This document shows, in pieces, positions 14,908 through 22,060 of a stretch of DNA of 29,362 nucleotides. Source of the stretch: JBDSSS01 sp039928615 (lineage in GTDB: Bacteria; Actinomycetota; Actinomycetes; Actinomycetales; Dermatophilaceae); contig JBDSSS010000196.1 in assembly GCA_039928615.1 (NCBI GenBank), positions 1 to 29,362 of the forward strand. The letters run 5' to 3'. Under the pieces are notes generated by a model. It did not search any database and was not told where the DNA came from. It saw only the letters and a program-made list of their open reading frames with translations. The first letter of the stretch is position 1, and each line of letters begins with the position of its first letter. Both the position numbers and the translations under genes were made by a program.

Positions 14908-17208
14908 TCACCCCAGCTTCACGAAAGCGTCCACATCAACCTTCGGGTTGGTGGCGGTCCCGACGACGACCAGCTTGATCGAGTGGACCCCGACCGTGGG
15001 CCAGTAATAGGACACGACCGCCGTCCGTGGGACGGTTGTGGCCGAATTGAGGTTAACGGCACCCTTGTACACGCCATCCAGATAGACATGGGCATAACCG
15101 CGGTTGGTCGCCTTGGTCGCGATCCACGCGACCCCACTGCCGGTGAAGGTGAACTGGGCGTTCGCCCCCGCCTGACCCGACACCGTGACATAGCCTCCCG
15201 AGCCCGAGGCATAGGCGGCCCGCACCCACCCGGTCGAGTACCCGATGTAGCCCGAGTTCTCTTGGAACACGGTGGCCTTGAAGGCCGGGCTGTACCGGTA
15301 GGCACTCCAGTTCCCCCTCGTGTCCTTGGCTGCCACGGCGATCTCGTACCGGCTACCCGGCGTCAAGAGCCACGATTTCCAGGTAGAGGTGGCAGCCGCC
15401 AGTGTCTGTGGACTCCATGCGCCGCCATTAGTTCGCACGTAAACCGCGTAGGCCGCGATACCGCTCGCGTCGGTGGCAGTCCACGCGCCAGTGACGTTCA
15501 CCGTCGAGCCAAGCTGGCTGCCCGGGGTGCTGTAGTACTTGACCGCGCCCACTGCCGGTGGTGTCGTGTCGACCGCAACACCCAGCCCTGCGATGGCCGC
15601 GCGGAGGTTGGGAAGTGGCCCGATGCTGCCGGCCAAGCCAGCCGTCTGAGGCGTGCCTGTTGTGCGGAGCCGAGTGCGAATGTCGCGGGGGCTGAGTACG
15701 AACCCACGTGCTTTCGCGATACTCGAGAGTGATGCCGCAGCACTGGCGACGATCGGCGAGGCACTGGACGTCCCGCCGAAACTCCCCGTGTACCAGGCGT
15801 TGAACCCTCCGTCATACGCGTTGCCGTACCCCGTGGTGGTGACACACTCGCCCCATGCCTGGAGGTCCACACGGCGACCGTAGTTGGAAAAGTCCAACCG
15901 TGATCGCGCTCCGGGGCTGTTCAGGTTCTGGCACCCAGGGGCACCGCCTGCACCCACGATGATCGCGCCTGAGTCCGCCTTCCCCTGCGGGAACGACGTG
16001 CCGTAGATCGGCGAGTCCAGGTTCTGCCAACCGTTTCCGGCGGCTTCGACCACGATGATCCCCTGCGTCGTGGCGTTGCGGATTGCGTCGTAGACGGACG
16101 GGATCCACTCAAGGGCGACACAACCCACCTGATCGCGTCCACAGGCGCCACCAGGACCAGTGGTCTGCTGCTCGATGAGCATCACATCCCCCGCCCGAAG
16201 CACACTCGTGGCGACTGCCACCGCGCTTGCCGGGGTGTAGCCGGCGGTGCTCGTCACGTTGGTGATCTGCATCGTCGTGTCCGGCACGAGACCCGTGACC
16301 CCGAATCCGTTCGAGTCGCCCGCGATCTCACCGACCACCGCGGTTCCGTGGTCTCGCGAGTGCTGGCCCATGCTTGCGGCGAAGGGGTCGACCGGCGTGC
16401 CGTTCGCATAGAAGGACGTGCGCAGCTTGCTCAAGTCCTCGTGCGTCCCGTTCCACGAATACTCGAGGTCATGGACCCGCACGTTGCTCCCCGTGCCTCC
16501 CGGGATCGTCCATGCGTAGTTGGCGTCGATCCCCGACAGTGACGCCGGGGAGTGATATCCCTGACGGGGGCGCAGGTCCGGCGACGCCGGCAGGACGGAT
16601 GGCAAGGGGGCGGCATAAGCGATCTCGACGACGTCGAGGGCGTTGAGCGCGTCGAGAGCGGAAACGATGTCGGTCCCGGCCGGGAGCGTGATGTGGTGCC
16701 ACAGGTTGAGGTCGGTCTGGACGGTCCCCGTGCCCGGGGAGACGCGTCCGACAGCCTTGTCGATGACCGCCTCGTCGCTCGACATCAGCCGTTCGATCGA
16801 AGCTCCCCGCGAGGAGATGACGGCACGAACTCTGGCGATGTCTGATGCGTCTGCCGGAGGCCCCTGGGACGCGAGTCCCGCAGGCAGGCTGGATGCGGCG
16901 GCGACCACGAGCGTGCCACCCCTCAGCCGCACCCCGGACCCCGGACGAAACTTGACCTCTATGTCGATGCGAGAACTGCCCGGCCCGACCGAGCTGTGCC
17001 GCGGCTTCGCCACGCCCGACTGCTCGGGCGGCGGGGGCGCAGGATCATTCGTGGACCTCTCGGGAGTGGATGCGGCGGGGACGACGGTCTGCGGTGCTGC
17101 GACTGACGGGGTGCCGCCGACCGACACGAGGCCGACCAGGACCGCGGCTGCGAAACCCACGCGAAAGCTTTGCCGATGGCCCGACGCGAGATGTGCTCGA
17201 CTCGACAT
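14908..17208 (-). CDS. Secreted subtilisin-like (S8) serine protease
   Basis: 766 aa; GGAGG lies 7 bases before the ATG. Signal peptide at about 15-37 (hydrophobic run ending SVAAPQ), then a Pro-rich linker and prodomain to about 210. Catalytic residues: Asp247 in VHDLEY (unusual, most family members have Asp-Thr/Ser-Gly), His287 in DHGTAVVGEIAG, oxyanion Asn392 in AAGNGW, and Ser481 in GGTSSASP. After the catalytic domain come a fibronectin-III-like unit (about 550-645) and a C-terminal beta-rich module (about 652-766) that may bind carbohydrate or cell wall. Sampled lines are 60-70% G+C, below the 70-75% of neighbours, and the codon choice is looser. It lies directly downstream of tRNA-Ser(TGA) in genome order, which suggests later acquisition. 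Confidence 0.9.
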   Translation of the reverse strand: MSSRAHLASGHRQSFRVGFAAAVLVGLVSVGGTPSVAAPQTVVPAASTPERSTNDPAPPPPEQSGVAKPRHSSVGPGSSRIDIEVKFRPGSGVRLRGGTLVVAAASSLPAGLASQGPPADASDIARVRAVISSRGASIERLMSSDEAVIDKAVGRVSPGTGTVQTDLNLWHHITLPAGTDIVSALDALNALDVVEIAYAAPLPSVLPASPDLRPRQGYHSPASLSGIDANYAWTIPGGTGSNVRVHDLEYSWNGTHEDLSKLRTSFYANGTPVDPFAASMGQHSRDHGTAVVGEIAGDSNGFGVTGLVPDTTMQITNVTSTAGYTPASAVAVATSVLRAGDVMLIEQQTTGPGGACGRDQVGCVALEWIPSVYDAIRNATTQGIIVVEAAGNGWQNLDSPIYGTSFPQGKADSGAIIVGAGGAPGCQNLNSPGARSRLDFSNYGRRVDLQAWGECVTTTGYGNAYDGGFNAWYTGSFGGTSSASPIVASAAASLSSIAKARGFVLSPRDIRTRLRTTGTPQTAGLAGSIGPLPNLRAAIAGLGVAVDTTPPAVGAVKYYSTPGSQLGSTVNVTGAWTATDASGIAAYAVYVRTNGGAWSPQTLAAATSTWKSWLLTPGSRYEIAVAAKDTRGNWSAYRYSPAFKATVFQENSGYIGYSTGWVRAAYASGSGGYVTVSGQAGANAQFTFTGSGVAWIATKATNRGYAHVYLDGVYKGAVNLNSATTVPRTAVVSYYWPTVGVHSIKLVVVGTATNPKVDVDAFVKLG

Positions 17209-17481
17209 GATGAACCCTCCCCAGTAACGACCCCCGTGAGAGAAGTATCCTCAGGTGGCGCATCCGCGTCCGGGAAACGGGAGTCGAATTCTTCTGTGTC
17301 AGAACGGGTCTCGCACATACTCTGCTATTTCGACAAATGCGACCCATCGACCAGGGCGGCGCCATCTGGCTCACCGCGACTGGGCTGACACTGTGGCTCA
17401 TTAGAGCCCCGGTCCCGAACGGACCAACTCAAGCCGCTGACGGGACCAGCAGCTCCTTCACAGGACCGGGAGGCGGACCCC

Positions 17482-17572
17482 TGGCGGAGGGCGTGGGATT
17501 CGAACCCACGATGGGCGATGAACCCATAGCGGTTTTCAAGACCGCCGCACTCGGCCACTATGCGAGCCCTCC
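17482..17572 (-). tRNA. tRNA-Ser (anticodon TGA)
   Basis: 91 bases including an encoded CCA (17484-17482), which the other two tRNAs here lack. Acceptor GGAGGGC/GCCCTCC with discriminator G, anticodon loop CTTGAAA (TGA, reading TCA-type codons), long variable arm pairing ATGGG with CCCAT. A good -10 box, TAGACT, lies at 17591-17586 on the minus strand. Confidence 0.96.
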
Positions 17573-17585
17573 TGGTGCGCCGCCG

Positions 17586-17591
17586 AGTCTA
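17586..17591 (-). promoter_or_regulatory. -10 box of tRNA-Ser(TGA)
   Basis: TAGACT on the minus strand, 13 bases upstream of the tRNA 5' end. The same hexamer occurs before etfD. Confidence 0.45.
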
Positions 17592-17653
17592 GCCACGCCG
17601 GCGCGAGCGGCGCACCGCCCAATCGCCGAGCCACGACTCGGCCCTACTCGGGC

Positions 17654-18385
17654 TCAGATGTACATCGCCGGGTCGAGCCAGTGGTTGCTCGCGTCCCGCT
17701 TCGGGAAGCGGACCACCGCCGGGATGCCCGTCGCGACACCGCCGTCGGGGATGTCCTTGACGACCACGGAGTTCGCGCCGACCTGCACGTCGTCCCCGAT
17801 CAGCACCGGGCCGAGGATGCGTGCGCCGGCGCCGACGGTCACCCGGTTGCCGACGGTGGGGTGCCGCTTGACGCGGGTGAGCGAGCGGCCGCCAAGCGTC
17901 ACGCCGTGGTAGATCATGACGTCGTCGCCGACCTCGGCGGTCTCACCGATGACGACGCCCATGCCGTGGTCGATGAAGAAGCGTCGCCCGAGCGTGGCCC
18001 CGGGGTGGATCTCGACACCGGTCGCGAAGCGGGTCACCTGCGCGAGCAGCCGCGCCGGCAGCCGCCCGCGGCGGTGCGCCCAGAGCGCGTGCGCACCCCG
18101 GTGCGCCCACACCGCGTGCAGTCCGGGAGACGTGAGCACGAGCTCGAGACGTGAGCCAGCCGCCGGGTCACGCACCAACGCGGAGTCGACGTCCTCGCGG
18201 GCGCGGTCGGCGAGCCGGTGCACGAGACCCAGCGGTCCGGCATACGCGGAGGGGTCGTCCGTATGCCGCTGAGCCCGCTGCCGCACCTCGCCCTCCCCCG
18301 TCTGCTGTCCGGTGACGAGCGCGAGCGCCGGGGTCTCACCGGGCTGTCCGGGCTCGCCGGGGTCCATCGTTGCCGCAGAGCTCAC
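17654..18385 (-). CDS. cysE: Serine O-acetyltransferase
   Basis: 243 aa from the GTG at 18385, preferred because GAGAGGA lies 5 bases upstream; the ATG at 18367 has no ribosome site. It makes O-acetylserine from serine and acetyl-CoA, the substrate of CysK. The C-terminal half is a left-handed beta-helix of hexapeptide repeats with the CysE signature IHPGATLG, FIDHGMGVVIGETAEVGDD and HPTVGNRVTVGAGA. The His of DHGMG is the usual catalytic base. The N-terminal Gly/Pro/Glu-rich extension is not conserved. It starts 35 bases after the cysK stop codon, forming a cysK-cysE operon. Confidence 0.93.
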   Translation of the reverse strand: MSSAATMDPGEPGQPGETPALALVTGQQTGEGEVRQRAQRHTDDPSAYAGPLGLVHRLADRAREDVDSALVRDPAAGSRLELVLTSPGLHAVWAHRGAHALWAHRRGRLPARLLAQVTRFATGVEIHPGATLGRRFFIDHGMGVVIGETAEVGDDVMIYHGVTLGGRSLTRVKRHPTVGNRVTVGAGARILGPVLIGDDVQVGANSVVVKDIPDGGVATGIPAVVRFPKRDASNHWLDPAMYI

Positions 18386-18420
18386 GACCGTCCTCTCCTG
18401 TCTCTCGACCTCTGCCGACG

Positions 18421-19350
18421 TCAGTCGACGAGACCCTCGAAGAGGATCGTCGAGAGGTAGCGCTCGCCGAAGGACGGGATGATCACGACGATCGTCTTGC
18501 CGGCGTTCTCCGGGCGCTGGGCGACCTGGACGGCGGCATAGACGGCCGCGCCGGACGAGAGCCCGACGAGCAGGCCCTCCTCGGTCGCGCAGCGGCGCGC
18601 CCACGCGACGGAGGTGGCGGCGTCGACGTCGATGACCTCGTCGTAGATCTCGGTGTCGAGGATCTCGGGGATGAAGTTGGCGCCGATCCCCTGGATCTTG
18701 TGCGGTCCGGGCTGGCCGCCGTTGAGGATCGGCGACTCGGCGGGCTCGACGGCGATGATCGAGATGGCCGGGTTCTTCTCCTTGAGGGCCTGGCCGACGC
18801 CGGTGATGGTGCCGCCGGTGCCGATGCCGGCCACGACGATGTCGACCGCGCCGTCGGTGTCGTTCCAGATCTCCTGCGCCGTCGTCGCGCGGTGGATCGC
18901 GGGGTTGGCCTCGTTGGCGAACTGGCGGGCGAGGACGCCCCCACGCTCGGCGGCGATCTCGTCAGCCTTGGCGACGGCGCCCTTCATGCCAGTCGACGGG
19001 TCGGTGAGGACGAGCTCGGCGCCGAAGGCGCGCAGCAGCGCGCGTCGCTCCTTGCTCATCGACTCGGGCATCGTCAGGACGACCTTGTAGCCGCGGGCGG
19101 CGCCCACCATCGCGATCGCGATCCCGGTGTTGCCCGAGGTGGCCTCGATGATCGTGCCACCGGGCTGGAGCTGGCCGCTCGCCTCGGCGGCATCGACGAT
19201 CGCGACGCCGATCCGGTCCTTGACCGAGCTGGCCGGGTTGTAGAACTCCAGCTTGGCCGCGACGGTCGCTCGCGCCCCGTCGGTGACCGTGTTGAGCCGG
19301 ACGAGCGGCGTGTTGCCGACCAGCTTGGTGACGTCGTCGTGAATCGGCAT
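18421..19350 (-). CDS. cysK: Cysteine synthase (O-acetylserine sulfhydrylase)
   Basis: 309 aa, standard length. It makes cysteine from O-acetylserine and sulfide using PLP. Motifs: PASSVKDR with PLP Lys44, the substrate loop TSGNTG (71-76), and the phosphate-binding loop GTGGTITG (177-184). The ATG at 19350 follows an AAGGGGG; the frame is open to 19440 but the upstream part overlaps the promoter region and has no family likeness. First gene of the cysK-cysE operon. A direct repeat 75-108 bases upstream may be its operator. Confidence 0.96.
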   Translation of the reverse strand: MPIHDDVTKLVGNTPLVRLNTVTDGARATVAAKLEFYNPASSVKDRIGVAIVDAAEASGQLQPGGTIIEATSGNTGIAIAMVGAARGYKVVLTMPESMSKERRALLRAFGAELVLTDPSTGMKGAVAKADEIAAERGGVLARQFANEANPAIHRATTAQEIWNDTDGAVDIVVAGIGTGGTITGVGQALKEKNPAISIIAVEPAESPILNGGQPGPHKIQGIGANFIPEILDTEIYDEVIDVDAATSVAWARRCATEEGLLVGLSSGAAVYAAVQVAQRPENAGKTIVVIIPSFGERYLSTILFEGLVD

Positions 19351-19424
19351 TGCGGTGGGCCCCCTTGGGCGGTCGGGATGGGCTGGACAGGGCGGCGCGC
19401 GGGTGCCCTTCATGCGGACAACGG

Positions 19425-19458
19425 CAACCTCGTTATGCATATTCCAACCTTTCGTTAT
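19425..19458 (-). promoter_or_regulatory. Direct repeat in the cysK promoter region
   Basis: On the + strand CAACCTCGTTAT (19425-19436) and CAACCTTTCGTTAT (19445-19458) are two near-copies about two helical turns apart in an AT-rich patch. No promoter hexamers can be fixed with certainty, though CATAAC and AATATG within it could serve. Candidate site for a cysteine/sulfur regulator. Confidence 0.45.
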
Positions 19459-19507
19459 CCCCTGTCATCCCGCGCCCACATCCCGGTCGGGAGCGAGGCC
19501 GGTCACA

Positions 19508-19526
19508 TTGACTAAGCGCTTGCTAA
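19508..19526 (+). promoter_or_regulatory. TetR-type operator before etfD
   Basis: TTGACTAAGCGCTTGCTAA is an imperfect palindrome centred on AGCGCT. Its better half, GCTTGCTAA, resembles sites of TetR-family fatty-acid and sterol regulators (for example the KstR2-like AnCAAGnnCTTGnT). It covers roughly -40 to -22 relative to the inferred etfD start point, a repressing position. Confidence 0.5.
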
Positions 19527-19534
19527 CTCGTCAG

Positions 19535-19540
19535 TAGACT
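19535..19540 (+). promoter_or_regulatory. -10 box of a leaderless etfD transcript
   Basis: TAGACT ends 7 bases before the ATG at 19548, so transcription should begin at or within a base of the A of ATG. No ribosome-binding site is present, consistent with leaderless translation. Confidence 0.55.
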
Positions 19541-19547
19541 CCCGCCC

Positions 19548-21896
19548 ATGAGTGCCCTTCAGATCGTCGCCGCCGTCGTCTGCATCGGGGTGACCGCCGT
19601 CGCCGTCGCGCTGCTCGTCAAGACGGTGAACCACTTCCTCGCGACCTTCCGCCTCGGCCAGCCGGCCGACCGGGGGGACGACAAGGCCGCGCGGACCCGG
19701 ACCCTGCTGCGCGAGTTCCTCGGCCACACCAGGATGTCGCGCCTGCCCGTCGTGGCCGTCGCCCACTGGTTCACGATGATCAGCTTCGGGGTGCTCTTCT
19801 TCACCCTGATCACCGCCTTCGGGCAGCTCTTCTTCCCCGCCTTCCTGCTGCCGGTCATCGGGCACTTCTTCCTCTACGAGTGGGTCACCGAGCTCTTCGC
19901 CTGGGCCGGCCTGATCGGGATCGTCACGCTCATGGTGATCCGACAGCGCAACCACCCGCGCTCGGCAGCCGGCGAGGGCGGACGGAGCAGCCGCTTCTTC
20001 GGGTCGAACTGGTGGCACGCCTACTACGTCGAGCTGACGATCCTCGGCGTCACCCTGTGCATCCTGGCCCTGCGCGGCCTCGAGTACGCCCTCGAGTTCA
20101 AGGGGGGCGCGTTCGGCACGACCGCGGTGGGCAACGCCAACGCACTGCACTACCCGACGACGGAGTGGCTCGGCCGGCTGTTCACCGGGATGGAGGTGGG
20201 CACCCTCGAGAGCACGATCGTCGTCGTCGCGGCCATCAAGATCCTCATCTCCTTCGCCTGGATGATCACCATCGCCCTCCAGCCGACGATGGGCGTGGCC
20301 TGGCACCGCTTCCTCGCCTTCTTCAACATCTTCTTCAAGCGGCACGCCGACGGCCGCACCTCCCTCGGCGCCCTCCAGCCGATCGCCGTCAACGGCGCCC
20401 CGATCGACTTCGAGGACATCGAGGAGCTCGACGAGGACGCGGCCCTCGGGGTCGGCAAGGTCGAGGACTTCACCTGGAAGGGCCTGCTCGACTTCACGAC
20501 GTGCACCGAGTGCGGCCGCTGCCAGAGCCAGTGCCCGGCATGGAACACCGACAAGCCGCTCTCGCCCAAGCTGCTCGTGATGGCGCTGCGAGACCACGCC
20601 CACGCGAAGTCCCCGTGGCTGCTCGCGTCCGAGGAGGTCCGGGCCGGCGGTATCGAGGCGGCCGAGGGTCTCAGCGACGCGACGAGGGCCGCGGCCGCCA
20701 CCGAGCAGCTCGTCGGCGAGACCGGTTACGACATCCGCAACCCGCTCACCGCCTACAACCCGCACGGGCCCGACGCCGTCATCGACGAGGACGTGCTGTG
20801 GTCGTGCACGACGTGCGGCGCCTGCGTCGAGCAGTGCCCCGTCGACATCGAGCACGTCGACGCGATCGTCGACATGCGTCGCTACAAGAACCTCATCGAG
20901 TCGGCCTTCCCGGCCGAGCTCAACGGCCTCTTCAAGAACCTCGAGAAGAACTCCAACCCGTGGGGGCTCGCACCCCGGCTGCGGATGGACTGGGCCAAGG
21001 ACCTGCCCTTCGAGGTGCCGCAGGTCGGCGGCGACGTCGAGGACCTCTCCGAGGTCGACTACCTCTTCTGGGTCGGCTGCGCAGGCGCCTACGAGGACCG
21101 GGCCAAGAAGACGACCCGGGCCGTGGCCGAGCTGCTCCACACCGCCGGCGTGAGCTTCGCCGTGCTCGGCGACGGCGAGGCGTGCACGGGTGACTCGGCG
21201 CGCCGAGCGGGCAACGAGTTCCTCTTCCAGATGCTCGCCCAGCAGAACGTCGAGACCCTCAACGAGGTGGGCGCGAGCAAGATCGTCGTCACCTGCGCCC
21301 ACTGCTTCAACACGATCAAGAACGAGTACCCCCAGCTCGGCGGCCGTTACGAGGTGCTCCACCACACCCAGCTGCTCAACCGCCTCGTCCGCGAGAAGCG
21401 ACTCGTCCCTGTCGCCCGCCCGGGGGAGGCCGCCTCGGCCGGCACGCTCACCGGCGCAGCGTCGACGGGCGAGAAGGTGACCTACCACGACCCGTGCTAC
21501 CTCGGCCGGCACAACCAGGTCTACGCCCCGCCGCGTGAGCTGCTCCAGATCCTGCCCGGCGTCGAGTACGCCGAGATGGAGCGCAGCAAGGAGACGTCGT
21601 TCTGCTGCGGCGCGGGCGGGGCCCGGATGTGGATGGAGGAGAAGCTCGGCACGCGGATCAACACCAACCGCACCGAGGAGGCCCTCGCCACGGGCGCCGA
21701 CCGGATCGCGGTGGGCTGCCCCTTCTGCAAGGTCATGCTCTCGGACGGCCTCAACGCCGCGATCCAGGACGGCAAGGCCACCGACGCCGTCGAGGTCGTC
21801 GACATCGCCCAGATGCTCCTCGCAGCGGTGCGCCGCGGGGGCGCCGAGGACGAGGCCGAGGTCGAGACGCCCGAGCCCGTCCCGAGCAGCAGCTGA
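19548..21896 (+). CDS. etfD: EtfD-type electron-transfer-flavoprotein:menaquinone oxidoreductase
   Basis: 782 aa membrane Fe-S protein. Five or so N-terminal hydrophobic segments (about 5-24, 66-92, 96-131, 158-176, 222-244) precede two 4Fe-4S motifs: Cys319-x2-322-x2-325-x3-329 and Cys420-x2-423-x2-426-x3-430. Two CCG-type domains follow (CAHC at 583-586, DPCYLGRHN, FCCGAGG at 686-691), as in heterodisulfide-reductase-like proteins. This architecture matches mycobacterial Rv0338c/EtfD, which takes electrons from ETF, reduced by acyl-CoA dehydrogenases, and passes them to menaquinone, and is needed for fatty-acid oxidation. The C-terminal tail is Glu/Pro-rich. It is probably leaderless and monocistronic; the TetR-like operator fits control by acyl-CoA-type signals. 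Confidence 0.92.
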   Translation: MSALQIVAAVVCIGVTAVAVALLVKTVNHFLATFRLGQPADRGDDKAARTRTLLREFLGHTRMSRLPVVAVAHWFTMISFGVLFFTLITAFGQLFFPAFLLPVIGHFFLYEWVTELFAWAGLIGIVTLMVIRQRNHPRSAAGEGGRSSRFFGSNWWHAYYVELTILGVTLCILALRGLEYALEFKGGAFGTTAVGNANALHYPTTEWLGRLFTGMEVGTLESTIVVVAAIKILISFAWMITIALQPTMGVAWHRFLAFFNIFFKRHADGRTSLGALQPIAVNGAPIDFEDIEELDEDAALGVGKVEDFTWKGLLDFTTCTECGRCQSQCPAWNTDKPLSPKLLVMALRDHAHAKSPWLLASEEVRAGGIEAAEGLSDATRAAAATEQLVGETGYDIRNPLTAYNPHGPDAVIDEDVLWSCTTCGACVEQCPVDIEHVDAIVDMRRYKNLIESAFPAELNGLFKNLEKNSNPWGLAPRLRMDWAKDLPFEVPQVGGDVEDLSEVDYLFWVGCAGAYEDRAKKTTRAVAELLHTAGVSFAVLGDGEACTGDSARRAGNEFLFQMLAQQNVETLNEVGASKIVVTCAHCFNTIKNEYPQLGGRYEVLHHTQLLNRLVREKRLVPVARPGEAASAGTLTGAASTGEKVTYHDPCYLGRHNQVYAPPRELLQILPGVEYAEMERSKETSFCCGAGGARMWMEEKLGTRINTNRTEEALATGADRIAVGCPFCKVMLSDGLNAAIQDGKATDAVEVVDIAQMLLAAVRRGGAEDEAEVETPEPVPSSS

Positions 21897-21899
21897 GCC

Positions 21900-21922
21900 G
21901 GGGCGGGCCGGGAACCTGCCCC
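21900..21922 (+). terminator. Possible etfD terminator
   Basis: An 8-bp stem (GGGGCGGG/CCTGCCCC, one G-T pair) with a 7-base loop, 3 bases past the stop codon, without a T-run. Confidence 0.4.
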
Positions 21923-21993
21923 CCGTCACGCTCGAGGCGGGCCCGCCGCGCAGCCGACCGCTGCTGAGCGGCACACCTCGCGAGGCGCTCGCG

Positions 21994-22009
21994 GTGAGAA
22001 CGCTCTCAC
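21994..22009 (+). promoter_or_regulatory. LacI-family operator
   Basis: GTGAGAACGCTCTCAC has 6-bp arms (GTGAGA/TCTCAC) around a central ACGC. It closely resembles actinobacterial LacI-type sites such as CebR's TGGGAGCGCTCCCA. It lies 52 bases before the beta-helix gene. Confidence 0.6.
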
Positions 22010-22060
22010 AACGTGGGCCACCCGGTTGCCGAGCGGCCTCCGAAGGGTAAAGGTGAGGGC

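Noticed and set aside
17209..17481. Possible gene in the AT-richer stretch upstream of the subtilase
   Set aside because: No frame here has a start with ribosome site and plausible composition; it most likely holds the subtilase promoter, which I could not fix.
19512..21974. An 820-codon frame antisense to etfD
   Set aside because: EtfD has unmistakable Fe-S motifs; the antisense product is low-complexity Glu/Val/Leu sequence.
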